From Bacteroides sp. AN502(2024) (lineage in GTDB: Bacteria; Bacteroidota; Bacteroidia; Bacteroidales; Bacteroidaceae), in assembly GCF_041227145.1 (NCBI RefSeq), contig NZ_JBGFSP010000011.1, positions 78,448 through 142,447 on the forward strand: 64,000 nt of DNA. The letters run 5' to 3'. Below the pieces are notes generated by a model. The model did no database searches, was not told where the DNA came from, and worked only from the letters and a program-made list of their open reading frames with translations. Each line of letters begins with the position of its first letter. Within the stretch, counting starts at the first letter, position 1. The position numbers and the translations under genes are program-made. Below are positions 11,264-20,118 of this stretch, piece after piece.

Positions 11264-13216
11264 ATGAAGGTAAATAGAATGAGGAAAAGAATTCTGTTTT
11301 TGTTGTTGATAATACCGGTGCTGATGAAAGCACAAGATGTGATGACAGAAACCCGTCAAGAGTTGACTTCTCCCGATGGATCTTATCGCTTTACCTTCTA
11401 TCAGCGTGCAGTGGGAAAGGATAATGCACCAATGTATTATACCCTGACTTACAAGAACCGTCCGGTGATTGAAGAAAGTAGGTTGGGAGTTCTGATTGAG
11501 AATCAACTGTTTGAGTCAGCATTGGGGATTCCGAATGATACTTGTCATTTTTGGTGTGAGAACCTGAAGCTGACGGGGACAGAGCATCGGAAAGCGGATG
11601 AGACATGGAAACCCGTATATGGCGAACGCGCAAAGGTCCGTGACTGCTATCATGAGATGACTTTGAAATTCAAGAAGGGAGAAGGGAATGGCAACCAGAA
11701 TGGTGGCTACGATAAGCGTAAGAATTACTTTATGAACATTATCGTTCGTGCCTATAATGAAGGAGTTGCTTTCCGCTATCATTTTCCGGAAACGACAAAC
11801 GGACTTTTCTTGCATATCATCGGTGAGCAGACTAGCTTCACAATGCCTGAAGGAACGATGGCATATTACGAGCGTTGGGCACAAGGACCTTGCGTACTTC
11901 GTCCGTTGGCAGGATGGGGCAAAGAGGAGAGTGAACGTCCTTTGACTTTGAAGCTACCTGATGGATTATCGGTAGCTTTGTTGGAGGCGGAAATGGTGGA
12001 TTATGCCCGTGGCAAGTTCCGTTTATCGGCAGATAAACCTTCCACTTTGGAGACAAGTCTGTATAGTAGCGTCGATGTTATTTCTCCTTACAGTACTCCG
12101 TGGCGTGTTATTATGGTTGGAGAACGTCCGGTCGATCTGATTAATAATAATGATATCGTCTTGAATCTGAATCCGGCTTGCAAACTGTCCGATACTTCTT
12201 GGATTAAACCGGGAAAAGTATTTCGTTCGGGAGATCTGAAACAGGAACGAGTCAAAGTTGCCATTGACTTTGCAGCAGAGCGTGGTATTCAGTATGTGCA
12301 TTTGGATGCCGGCTGGTACGGGCCGGAAATGAAGATGAGTTCGGACGCTGCCACTGTCTCTCCTGATAAAAACCTTGCTATACCCGATTTGTGTAGATAT
12401 GCCGAATCGAAAGGAATAGGACTCATGGTGTATGTCAATCAGCGTGCGTTGGTGCAACAGTTGGATACCTTGTTGCCTTTGTATAAGAAATGGGGGTTGA
12501 AAGGAATCAAGTTCGGTTTTGTGCAGATTGGCAATCAACATTGGAGCACTTGGTTGCATGAGGCTGTCCGTAAATGCGGGGCATACGGTCTGATGGTAGA
12601 TATTCATGACGAATATCGTCCGACAGGTTTCAGCCGCACTTATCCTAACCTGATGACGCAAGAGGGTATTCGTGGTAATGAAGAAATGCCGGATGCCACA
12701 CACAATACGACCCTTCCTTTCACCCGCTATCTGGCAGGTGCAGGAGATTATACGCTTTGTTATTTCAATAGCCGGGTGAAGAATACGAAAGCACATCAGT
12801 TGGCAATGGCAGCAGTGTATTACAGTCCTTTGCAATTTATGTTCTGGTATGACAGACCCGAATTTTATCAGGGAGAAGAAGAACTGGATTTTTGGAAAGC
12901 GATTCCGAGTGCATGGGATGACAGTAGAGCATTGGATGGAGAAATTGGTGAATATATCATTCAGGCACGTCGTTCGGGGAATGACTGGTTTGTAGGAGCA
13001 ATGACAAATACGGAAGCCCGTACGATGATATTGACTACGGATTTTCTGGAACCGGGTAAGAAGTACATGCTTCATCTGTACGAAGATGATGACAAGCTGA
13101 ATACACGAACGAAAGTACGCAGTACTCATAAGAAGATAAAAGCCGGAGATAAACTTATTTTAAAGTTGAAAGTAAGTGGCGGGGCTGCATTGCATTTTGT
13201 TCCACTGGAAAAATGA
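11264..13216 (+). CDS. GH97 glycoside hydrolase
   Basis: Exo-acting alpha-glycosidase-type enzyme of 650 residues with a short signal peptide (IPVLMKAQ). The N-terminal super-sandwich is followed by a TIM barrel containing VHLDAGWYGPEM, KGIKFGFVQIGNQ, IHDEYRPTGFSRTYPNL and QEGIRGNEE, then a C-terminal beta domain. In retaining GH97 alpha-galactosidases an Asp sits where this protein has Gly (K-F-G-F-V), as in the inverting SusB type; the catalytic bases would then be the acidic residues of IHDEYRPTG and QEGIRGNEE. The family also includes beta-L-arabinopyranosidases, so the sugar is open. It lies 51 bp after the GH28-like gene. Confidence 0.88.
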   Translation: MKVNRMRKRILFLLLIIPVLMKAQDVMTETRQELTSPDGSYRFTFYQRAVGKDNAPMYYTLTYKNRPVIEESRLGVLIENQLFESALGIPNDTCHFWCENLKLTGTEHRKADETWKPVYGERAKVRDCYHEMTLKFKKGEGNGNQNGGYDKRKNYFMNIIVRAYNEGVAFRYHFPETTNGLFLHIIGEQTSFTMPEGTMAYYERWAQGPCVLRPLAGWGKEESERPLTLKLPDGLSVALLEAEMVDYARGKFRLSADKPSTLETSLYSSVDVISPYSTPWRVIMVGERPVDLINNNDIVLNLNPACKLSDTSWIKPGKVFRSGDLKQERVKVAIDFAAERGIQYVHLDAGWYGPEMKMSSDAATVSPDKNLAIPDLCRYAESKGIGLMVYVNQRALVQQLDTLLPLYKKWGLKGIKFGFVQIGNQHWSTWLHEAVRKCGAYGLMVDIHDEYRPTGFSRTYPNLMTQEGIRGNEEMPDATHNTTLPFTRYLAGAGDYTLCYFNSRVKNTKAHQLAMAAVYYSPLQFMFWYDRPEFYQGEEELDFWKAIPSAWDDSRALDGEIGEYIIQARRSGNDWFVGAMTNTEARTMILTTDFLEPGKKYMLHLYEDDDKLNTRTKVRSTHKKIKAGDKLILKLKVSGGAALHFVPLEK

Positions 13217-13354
13217 AATGGCTGATTACTGATAAATGCAATTATAAGAAACAGTATGAATCACTATTTTTTTCATGTGTTGTTATCTCTGTTCGTGCAG
13301 ACCAACCGAGTTGCAGCCAATCCTCTCCCTATTGATTTCGTCAATTCCTCTTTC

Positions 13355-13451
13355 AACCTATCACCATCGTCCTGAAACTCTTTATTCATCGTATTTACAG
13401 AGCGGTGATAGGTTGTCGTTAACCTATCACCCGTATCTGTCACCTATCACC
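13355..13451 (+). repeat. Cluster of (A/C)ACCTATCACC repeats with a hairpin
   Basis: The gap 13217-13617 holds four copies of an 11-mer, AACCTATCACC or CACCTATCACC: forward at 13355-13365, 13421-13431 and 13441-13451, reversed at 13404-13414. The reversed copy and the next forward one form a perfect 11-bp stem with a 6-nt loop. It resembles a REP-like intergenic element; an operator cluster or mRNA-stabilising structure inside the PUL is also possible. No credible gene lies in this gap. Confidence 0.7.
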
Positions 13452-13617
13452 TTGTGTTATACTAAAGAATAACTGTGAGGAGAGTAGGTATTTATCTAAT
13501 CTCCTTCGTATATATAAACAAACCGGTTGACAAATAAGATAAAGGTGAAAAGAACTTGTTTTCAGGAGTAACAAGTAAGTCTTCTATTAAGTATTGAATG
13601 AATTGATAGCTGAATAT

Positions 13618-15264
13618 ATGCGTAAAAAATTGTTTTTAGCAGGAATGATGGCTTGCTGTTCATTGGCAGGTGCACAAGATATTTCTCAAACTTGGGTGGC
13701 TGATAAAGGGAATGGAACCTATCGGAACCCGGTTCTTCATGCCGATTATTCGGATCCGGATGTCTGTGCGGACGGAGATGATTTCTATATGACGGCATCC
13801 AGTTTTAATTGTATTCCGGGGATTCCTATTCTTCATTCCAACGATTTGGTGAACTGGTCGCTGGTGAATTATGCACTACCGGTGCAGGAGCCGAAAGAAT
13901 TTTTCGATAAGGCACAGCACGGTAAGGGAGTATGGGCGCCTTCTATCCGTTTCCATAACGGGGAATTTTATATCTACTGGGGTGATCCGGATTACGGAAT
14001 CTACATGATAAAGACAAAAGACCCGAAAGGAAAATGGAGCAAGCCGGTATTGGTAAAGGCCGGAAAAGGAATGATTGACTCGACACCGCTTTGGGATGAA
14101 GACGGTAAGGTGTATCTTGTATATGCATACGCTGCCAGTCGCAGTGGAGTAAATAGTATTGCCGCGATTTGCGAGTTGAATGTTGAAGGTACGGAAGCTG
14201 TTTCCGATCCGGTGATGGTGTTTGACGGAAATGATGGCAAGAACCATACGATAGAAGGACCGAAGCTTTACAAACGCAACGGATACTACTACATTTTTGC
14301 TCCGGCAGGCGGGGTGGCTACCGGTTGGCAGCTGGTTCTTCGTTCAAAGAATATCTACGGTCCTTACGAATCGAAGATTGTCATGGTACAAGGAAAGACA
14401 ACTATCAACGGTCCCCATCAGGGCGGTTGGGTAGATACGAATACGGGAGAATCCTGGTTCATTCATTTTCAGGATAAAGGAGCTTACGGGCGTGTGATTC
14501 ATCTGAATCCGATGACTTGGGTAAATGATTGGCCCGTAATCGGAGTAGATAAAGATAAAGACGGTTGCGGTGAACCGGTAACAACCTATAAGAAGCCAAA
14601 TGTCGGAAAAAGTTATCCGATAGCTACTCCGCCGGAGAGTGATGAGTTCAACACCCGGCATTTGGGACTACAGTGGCAATGGCATGCTAATAAAAAAGAG
14701 ACTTACGTGTTCACTACCGACTTAGGATATATCCGTTTGTATGCAGGCAACCTTTCAAAAGAATTCGTGAACTTCTGGGAAGTGCCTAATCTGTTGATGC
14801 AGAAGTTTCCGGCTGAAGAGTTTACAGCTACTACCAAATTGACTTTTACTGCCAAACAGGATGGTGAACAGGCAGGACTGATCGTGATGGGATGGGATTA
14901 CAGTTATCTTTCTATTCGTAAGGCGGGAGATAAATTCATTCTGCAACAGGCAATCTGTAAAGATGCGGAACAGCATACTCCCGAACAGATAAAAGAATTG
15001 GCAAACCTTCCGGTGGAACATCTGAAGATGCCGGGAGTAGCAGATAATGAATGGCAAACAGTTTACTTGCAAGTAAAGGTTCGTAAAGGAGCTGTTTGTA
15101 CATTCGCTTATAGTCTGGACGGAAAGGAATATACGACAGTGGGAGAGTCTTTCACAGCCCGACAAGGCAAATGGATAGGAGCCAAAGTGGGAGTATTCTG
15201 CGTGACTCCGAATGAAGGTAATCGCGGATGGGCAGATATAGACTGGTTCCGGGTGACTAAATAA
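13618..15264 (+). CDS. GH43 family glycosidase with C-terminal beta-sandwich
   Basis: Five-bladed propeller enzyme (548 residues from ATG 13618; a TTG at 13594 would precede the signal peptide and is less likely). The signal peptide ends C-S-L-A-G-A-Q. Catalytic acids of GH43 are visible: the base Asp in DYSDPDV, the modulator Asp in IDSTPLWDEDG and the acid Glu in IEGPKLY. The C-terminal 200 residues (from ESDEFNTRHLGLQWQW) are the beta-sandwich found in the GH43_12-like group of beta-xylosidases and alpha-L-arabinofuranosidases. It most likely removes side-chain pentoses from imported oligosaccharides in the periplasm. Subfamily is inferred. Confidence 0.88.
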   Translation: MRKKLFLAGMMACCSLAGAQDISQTWVADKGNGTYRNPVLHADYSDPDVCADGDDFYMTASSFNCIPGIPILHSNDLVNWSLVNYALPVQEPKEFFDKAQHGKGVWAPSIRFHNGEFYIYWGDPDYGIYMIKTKDPKGKWSKPVLVKAGKGMIDSTPLWDEDGKVYLVYAYAASRSGVNSIAAICELNVEGTEAVSDPVMVFDGNDGKNHTIEGPKLYKRNGYYYIFAPAGGVATGWQLVLRSKNIYGPYESKIVMVQGKTTINGPHQGGWVDTNTGESWFIHFQDKGAYGRVIHLNPMTWVNDWPVIGVDKDKDGCGEPVTTYKKPNVGKSYPIATPPESDEFNTRHLGLQWQWHANKKETYVFTTDLGYIRLYAGNLSKEFVNFWEVPNLLMQKFPAEEFTATTKLTFTAKQDGEQAGLIVMGWDYSYLSIRKAGDKFILQQAICKDAEQHTPEQIKELANLPVEHLKMPGVADNEWQTVYLQVKVRKGAVCTFAYSLDGKEYTTVGESFTARQGKWIGAKVGVFCVTPNEGNRGWADIDWFRVTK

Positions 15265-15353
15265 GTAGTGTATGACTAAGTAATGGATGAATGGCCAAGT
15301 AATCGACAAAGAGAAATAAAGAATAAGAATTAACACGAATATAGTAAACGAAG

Positions 15354-16574
15354 ATGAAAAAGATGGTAATAGGTATGGCTGTGATGGTCGTTTTTTGTAC
15401 GTGTACCCACAAGCCTTCCGGTACATTGGATGTGAATCAGGCATTGGATTACTGCGCGGAACAGACACTGCGTACACTTACGGAGTTGAAAACAGATTCC
15501 GGAATTAACTATACGATGATGCCGCGTAATATCATGGCTGACGAACATCACTGGAACTGCCGCAAGGCAACGAAAGAAGAGTGGTGTGCCGGTTTCTGGC
15601 CGGGGGTACTTTGGTATGATTACGAATATACACGGGATACACGTATTTTGGAAGAAGCCAAGAGATTCACGAGCTCATTGGAGTTTCTTTCTCAAATTCC
15701 CGCCTATGACCATGACTTGGGATTCCTCGTGTTTTGCAGTTATGGAAATGGGTATCGTTTGACAAAGAATCCGGCTTATAAGAAAGTGATTCTGGATACT
15801 GCCGATTCTTTGTCTACTCTGTTTAATCCGGTAGTGGGAACCATACTTTCATGGCCTCGTGAAGTGGAACCTCGCAACTGGCCCCACAACACAATCATGG
15901 ATAATATGATTAACCTTGAAATGTTGTTCTGGGCGGCGAAGAATGGTGGCAATCCTTATTTGTATGATATGGCCGTTTCTCATGCCGACAAAACAATGAA
16001 ATGTCATTTCCGCCCTGATTATACTTCTTACCATGTAGCAGTATATGATACCATTACAGGGAACCTGATAAAAGGGGTGACTCATCAGGGCTATGCCGAC
16101 AGCACCATGTGGGCACGCGGACAAGCATGGGCAATCTATGGATACACAGTAGTCTATCGTGAAACGAAAGATCCTAAGTATCTTGATTTCGTGCAGAAGG
16201 TGACAGATGTTTATCTCGAACGTCTGCCCGAAGACAAAGTTCCTTATTGGGATTTCAGTGCCCCGGGAATACCGGATGCTCCCCGGGACGCCTCGGCTGC
16301 GGTAGTGGTGGCCTCTGCTTTACTCGAATTATCTACCTATCTTCCGAATGCTACGGGCAAACGTTACAGAGATGCTGCGGTGGAGATGCTGACGAATCTG
16401 AGTTCTGACAGTTATCAGAGTGGTAAAAGTAAACCGTCATTCCTGTTGCACAGTGTAGGACATTGGCCTGCTCATTCCGAGATAGATGCTTCTATTATTT
16501 ATGCAGACTATTATTATATCGAAGCATTGTTGAGATTAAAACGTTTGCAGGAAGGACACGGAGTATTAGGATAG
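15354..16574 (+). CDS. GH88 unsaturated uronyl hydrolase
   Basis: Removes the 4,5-unsaturated uronic acid produced by polysaccharide lyases, by hydration of the double bond. The 406-residue protein has a lipoprotein-type signal (V-V-F-C-T-C) and an (alpha/alpha)6 barrel with the GH88 signatures WCAGFWPGVLWYDYEYT, HNTIMDNMINLEMLFWA (catalytic Asp region), WARGQAWAIYGYT and WDFSAPGIPDAPRDASAAVV. It is the last gene of the PUL and pairs functionally with the alginate-lyase-fold enzyme at 8428-9723. This pairing is the best evidence that the target glycan contains uronic acid. Confidence 0.93.
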   Translation: MKKMVIGMAVMVVFCTCTHKPSGTLDVNQALDYCAEQTLRTLTELKTDSGINYTMMPRNIMADEHHWNCRKATKEEWCAGFWPGVLWYDYEYTRDTRILEEAKRFTSSLEFLSQIPAYDHDLGFLVFCSYGNGYRLTKNPAYKKVILDTADSLSTLFNPVVGTILSWPREVEPRNWPHNTIMDNMINLEMLFWAAKNGGNPYLYDMAVSHADKTMKCHFRPDYTSYHVAVYDTITGNLIKGVTHQGYADSTMWARGQAWAIYGYTVVYRETKDPKYLDFVQKVTDVYLERLPEDKVPYWDFSAPGIPDAPRDASAAVVVASALLELSTYLPNATGKRYRDAAVEMLTNLSSDSYQSGKSKPSFLLHSVGHWPAHSEIDASIIYADYYYIEALLRLKRLQEGHGVLG

Positions 16575-16595
16575 CAAGCTTTTCAGACACAAATA

Positions 16596-16643
16596 ACGCG
16601 GATAACATAGATCTGATAAATGATAGATCCGTGTTTTCCGCGT
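16596..16643. terminator. Possible bidirectional terminator
   Basis: Between the convergent GH88 and M48 genes, ACGCGGA (16596-16602) can pair with TCCGCGT (16637-16643); the loop can fold further through GATC pairs. T runs are weak on both sides. Confidence 0.35.
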
Positions 16644-16672
16644 CATCCGTATCCGAAGGATTCTCTTGCTTG

Positions 16673-17455
16673 TTATTTAGCGTAGGTTGCAGCCTTTGCT
16701 TTGGCGCGCTCGATACGTTTCACCGTATCCGGGTGTGACGAGAACATCTTCTGCAGATAAGAAGCCTGTGGAGCATCTTTTGACAGTTCGGACAGTTTAG
16801 TCAGTGAGTTAGCCATCGCATAGGGATCGATGCCATGCTTTACACAGAACTCTACACCGTAATCATCTGCTTCACTTTCCTGCTTCTGCGAATATTGCGC
16901 ACCGGCAAGAGCTTCCGCCATGGCTCCCAGCTCAGAATCAGTCAGCTTGGCTACTTTATTGCTGGTGGCGCCTGCCGCATTCTTTACAGCTGAGCGGAGA
17001 TAAGCATTCTTCATGGCATCTTTGGAGTCCGTGTGAATAACGTGACCGATTTCATGTCCTACCACAGCCATTACTTCTTCATCCGTCATAACATCCATCA
17101 GACCGGCACAGATACGTACACTGCCATCACCGCAGGCAAAGGCGTTTACGTCTACCACTTCGTATACACCGAAGTTAAGCTTCAGTCCGTCTACTTCTTT
17201 GATATGTCCGGTCAGCTTCTCCAGACGTTTGCCGTATTCGGAATCAGGTTTAGTTAAAGGATTATGAGCATCCATCCATTCCATATATTCCTTGCTCATG
17301 TTAACAATGTCCACATCGGATAAAGTAACGGCCGATACTACGTCTTTACCGGCTTGTAACACTTTTCCCAGATTAATCTTCTTGCCGAATTGTGCAGAAG
17401 CTGTCATTCCCATGCCCAACAATACGAAGGCAATCATAACAATTTTTCTTTTCAT
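16673..17455 (-). CDS. M48-family zinc metallopeptidase
   Basis: Exported metalloprotease of 260 residues: signal peptide MKRKIVMIAFVLLGMGMTAS-AQ, then the peptidase domain with the zinc motif HEIGH (in MAVVGHEIGHVIH) and the downstream EADDYGVEF supplying the third ligand. The C-terminal segment with LSKLSELSKDAPQ and SSHPDTVKRIERAK is typical of M48B (BepA/LoiP-like) periplasmic proteases, which degrade or help assemble outer-membrane proteins. It is monocistronic and convergent with GH88. The substrate is unknown. Confidence 0.92.
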   Translation of the reverse strand: MKRKIVMIAFVLLGMGMTASAQFGKKINLGKVLQAGKDVVSAVTLSDVDIVNMSKEYMEWMDAHNPLTKPDSEYGKRLEKLTGHIKEVDGLKLNFGVYEVVDVNAFACGDGSVRICAGLMDVMTDEEVMAVVGHEIGHVIHTDSKDAMKNAYLRSAVKNAAGATSNKVAKLTDSELGAMAEALAGAQYSQKQESEADDYGVEFCVKHGIDPYAMANSLTKLSELSKDAPQASYLQKMFSSHPDTVKRIERAKAKAATYAK

Positions 17456-17647
17456 ACTTTTCTATAGTTTGATATTTTTATGTGTCAACAGTTTTTTATC
17501 CGATTGCAAATTATTACTGCGAAAGTACGAAAAAAGTACTAAAGAATGATACCTTCCATCAATAAAAATAGAATCACTTCTTGTTGGGACCGTTTTATTT
17601 CTTGATAAAGTTGGCCGGATTCTATTTCACATTTCATTTTTATCTCT

Positions 17648-17655
17648 TATTTTTG
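17648..17655 (+). promoter_or_regulatory. Bacteroides-type -7 box, TATTTTTG
   Basis: Exact TAnnTTTG match 23 bp before the ATG at 17679. No exact TTTG -33 element was found at the usual distance. Confidence 0.55.
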
Positions 17656-17678
17656 TGGAAAATTAAAACATATTGCTT

Positions 17679-18113
17679 ATGAAGACCGTAAAATTGATAA
17701 CTTGTAATGATGCAATGAGAGCGCATATCCTTCAAGGAGCATTGGAGAATGAAGGCATTGAGTCTATTCTGCATAACGAGCATTTTTCTACTTTGTATAA
17801 AAGCTATGCGAGCAGCATTTCAGGGGTAGATATATTGGTGGCAGAGGAAGAGTATGATAAAGCTGTTCAAGTGTTGAGGGATAACGATAGCTGGCCGGAG
17901 GAGTTGACGCTTTGTCCGTACTGCGGTTCATCGGATATCCGGTTGATTTTGAGAAAAGGAAAGAGATGGCGTGCGATGGGAGCTGCTATCCTTTCGGCAT
18001 TGGCGGTTGCTCCTCCGGGAGACAACCATTGGATCTACACCTGTAAACAGTGTCGTGAAAACTTTGAAATGCCGGTTTCTAAATTTGATCCTTCGGCAGT
18101 GGCAAAGGAATAA
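17679..18113 (+). CDS. DUF2007-domain protein with zinc-ribbon-like C-terminus
   Basis: Cytoplasmic protein of 144 residues. The first 70 residues have the DUF2007 (putative signal-transducing) pattern, starting VKLITCNDAMRAHILQGALE and ending with VLVAEEEY-like repeats. The second half has two CxxC pairs, LCPYCGSSDI and TCKQCRENF, spaced as in a zinc ribbon, separated by a hydrophobic stretch (AMGAAILSALAVAP). ATG 17679 is preferred over the TTG at 17673. It precedes the esterase gene by 25 bp, so the two may be cotranscribed. Role unknown. Confidence 0.8.
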   Translation: MKTVKLITCNDAMRAHILQGALENEGIESILHNEHFSTLYKSYASSISGVDILVAEEEYDKAVQVLRDNDSWPEELTLCPYCGSSDIRLILRKGKRWRAMGAAILSALAVAPPGDNHWIYTCKQCRENFEMPVSKFDPSAVAKE

Positions 18114-18138
18114 TTATATCTAACTATATAACAACATA

Positions 18139-18957
18139 ATGAAAAAGAAAAAACTTTTATTAATTGCTCTTCTTTTACTTCTGGTGGCTCCCTCTTTTGC
18201 TGCCAAAGTAGATACCTTATTAGTTGAAAGTGCTTCCATGGATAAGGAAGTGCAAGTGGTGGTGGTAGCGCCGGATGTTGCGTTGGGAAAGAAGGCGGTT
18301 GCTTGCCCCGTCATTTATTTGTTGCACGGTTACGGTGGGAACGCTAAAGCATGGATAGGTATTAAACCGAATCTTCCTCAAATTGCAGACGAGAAAGGAA
18401 TCATATTCGTTTGTCCCGACGGAAAGAATAGTTGGTACTGGGATAGTCCGCTCAATCCGTTTTATCGTTATGAAACTTTTATTTCATCGGAATTGGTGAA
18501 GTATATCGACGAGCATTACAAGACGATTGCCGACAGGAAAGGACGTGCCATCACCGGATTGAGCATGGGTGGACACGGGGCCATGTGGAACGCTATCCGT
18601 CATAAAGATGTATTTGGTGCTGTGGGAACTACCAGTGGCGGGATGGACATTCGACCGTTTCCGCAGAACTGGGAGATGGCGAAGCAGTTGGGCGAATTTG
18701 CCGCTAACAAGAAGGTATGGGATGAACATACGGTCATCAACCAGATTGATAAAATAAAAAATGGGGATTTGGCAATGATCATCGACTGTGGTGAAGCGGA
18801 CTTCTTCCTGAACGTGAACAAGGATTTACACAACCGTCTGTTGGCGCGAAAGATTGATCACGACTTTATCACTCGTCCGGGTGGGCATACAGGAAAGTAC
18901 TGGAACAATTCCATTGATTATCAAATCCTGTTCTTTGATAAGTTTTTTCAGAAATAA
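18139..18957 (+). CDS. CE1-like esterase (alpha/beta hydrolase)
   Basis: Exported serine esterase of 272 residues with signal peptide LLLLVAPSFAAK. Alpha/beta-hydrolase landmarks: oxyanion-hole strand VIYLLHGYGGNAKAW, nucleophile elbow GLSMGG, the acid in the region IIDCGEADFF, and the histidine in RPGGHTGKYW. The closest families are putative tributyrin esterase/S-formylglutathione hydrolase and CE1 acetyl- or feruloyl-esterases. It is near but not clearly part of the PUL; it may act on acylated glycans or small esters. Confidence 0.87.
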   Translation: MKKKKLLLIALLLLLVAPSFAAKVDTLLVESASMDKEVQVVVVAPDVALGKKAVACPVIYLLHGYGGNAKAWIGIKPNLPQIADEKGIIFVCPDGKNSWYWDSPLNPFYRYETFISSELVKYIDEHYKTIADRKGRAITGLSMGGHGAMWNAIRHKDVFGAVGTTSGGMDIRPFPQNWEMAKQLGEFAANKKVWDEHTVINQIDKIKNGDLAMIIDCGEADFFLNVNKDLHNRLLARKIDHDFITRPGGHTGKYWNNSIDYQILFFDKFFQK

Positions 18958-19041
18958 ACCGGAGAATACTTGACTTTGGCTTTTCAATGTCGTATCTTTG
19001 TACATAGAATCATAAAATAGATTGAGGTTAAACTACGATAG

Positions 19042-19072
19042 AAGGAGGAAGTGAAAGCTTTCTCCTTTTTTT
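19042..19072 (+). terminator. Rho-independent terminator
   Basis: Nine-base stem (19042-19050 with 19059-19067, one G-U pair), an 8-nt loop and then a T run. It lies 85 bp after the esterase stop and probably ends the 17679-18957 unit. Confidence 0.72.
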
Positions 19073-19190
19073 GTTGCATGCTGCAGTGACGGAGGACCTT
19101 ATTCCCGTTTGTAGCGGTAGTAAGCCGGTATATAAAGAAGTTTTAGTGACCGGGGGATGGTAAATCGCAGGCTTTATCAAGGTAAATCAT

Positions 19191-19256
19191 ACGCTCTGTT
19201 TGGTGTAAAGCGATGCTCTGTTTGGTATAAACCGACGCTTTGTTTGGAAGATACGG
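19191..19256 (+). repeat. Three tandem 22-bp imperfect repeats
   Basis: Units at 19191-19212, 19213-19234 and 19235-19256 share the pattern A(C/T)GCT(C/T)TGTTTGG followed by a variable part. They lie in the 350-bp gap 18958-19311, between the terminator and the end of the convergent lipoprotein gene. The rest of the gap holds nothing recognisable. Confidence 0.7.
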
Positions 19257-19311
19257 AATAAGGCCGCTGTTCTGTTAATAATGCGTAAATCTGCTCTTGA
19301 CAAATATGAAT

Positions 19312-20112
19312 CTATTCGATAGTGATTGAGATGTTGCGTAAGTTGGGATAATAAGTATCGAAACTCTTGCCTTGATAGAATGTCTGGCTCTTTATATGTG
19401 TTGGAATTCCTTTATCATCGAATTGATAGGTATAGTCGGTATATTCATCATCATTCCCTTCGGGGCTGGTATGTGCAGTGAGATGGCGGGGAGATTTGCC
19501 CAATAATCCGGCATAAACGGCTTCTATATGAAGAGTGACGGGGTGAGTATCCAACAAACCCAGGCAAGGTATGTAATATTCGTAATTCTCGTTTTCGTCC
19601 GGTTCGTAGTGGATAGTGTTGCTTATTCCGTTTAAAGATGAAGTGACGGACGTCAAATCTCCGTCATCGTAAGTGAACGTCGTGATAGAATATGGTTTGT
19701 TTTCAATCGTTTCATTTAGTTGAATCAAATAGTCTTCAGCGGAGTAGGAAAATAGATATTCACGCTTTTGGGAAGCGGTACTATACATACATCGGGTGGC
19801 GTAACCTTTGTCATTTAATATATAGGACAGGGTGATTCCTTCTGTTAGTACGTCCACTTTATGGTCGGAATAGGTAAGGCTTGCTTCATAATTGATTTCG
19901 CTTTCTAAGGCTTTCTGGTTGACACTGTGCTGTATCAGTTGCTGTCGGTCGAAAAGAAATGTCTCTGTTTTATATACAGGATATGAGTCATTTATGATGG
20001 TTTCATGGAAGACAATACTCCATCGGTTGTCTTCTATATGATGCTCATCATCAGGCTCTTCAGAACAACCCAGGAGTAAAGCTGTAATGAATAGAAAAAA
20101 GATTTTTTTCAT
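19312..20112 (-). CDS. DUF4595-like lipoprotein
   Basis: Lipoprotein of 266 residues (lipobox A-L-L-L-G-C, Cys16). The body is beta-rich with repeated short strands of the form F-x-Y-x-D-x-G (LFSYSAEDYL, TFTYDDGDL, YTYQFDDKG), the pattern of the DUF4595 and YD-like repeat families. It starts 6 bp after the S41 protease stop, so the two form an operon. No enzymatic residues are recognisable; function unknown. Confidence 0.75.
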   Translation of the reverse strand: MKKIFFLFITALLLGCSEEPDDEHHIEDNRWSIVFHETIINDSYPVYKTETFLFDRQQLIQHSVNQKALESEINYEASLTYSDHKVDVLTEGITLSYILNDKGYATRCMYSTASQKREYLFSYSAEDYLIQLNETIENKPYSITTFTYDDGDLTSVTSSLNGISNTIHYEPDENENYEYYIPCLGLLDTHPVTLHIEAVYAGLLGKSPRHLTAHTSPEGNDDEYTDYTYQFDDKGIPTHIKSQTFYQGKSFDTYYPNLRNISITIE

Positions 20113-20118
20113 TTCGCC

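Noticed and set aside
12023..13129. Long minus-strand frame inside GH97
   Set aside because: Shadow of the GH97 gene; no domain and unusual composition.
13275..13472. 65-residue frame in the gap before GH43
   Set aside because: It is made of the ACCTATCACC repeats, rich in Ser/Pro/Tyr, and has no homology.
19191..19256. Tandem repeats as a CRISPR array
   Set aside because: Units are adjacent without spacers, degenerate, only three, and no cas genes are near.
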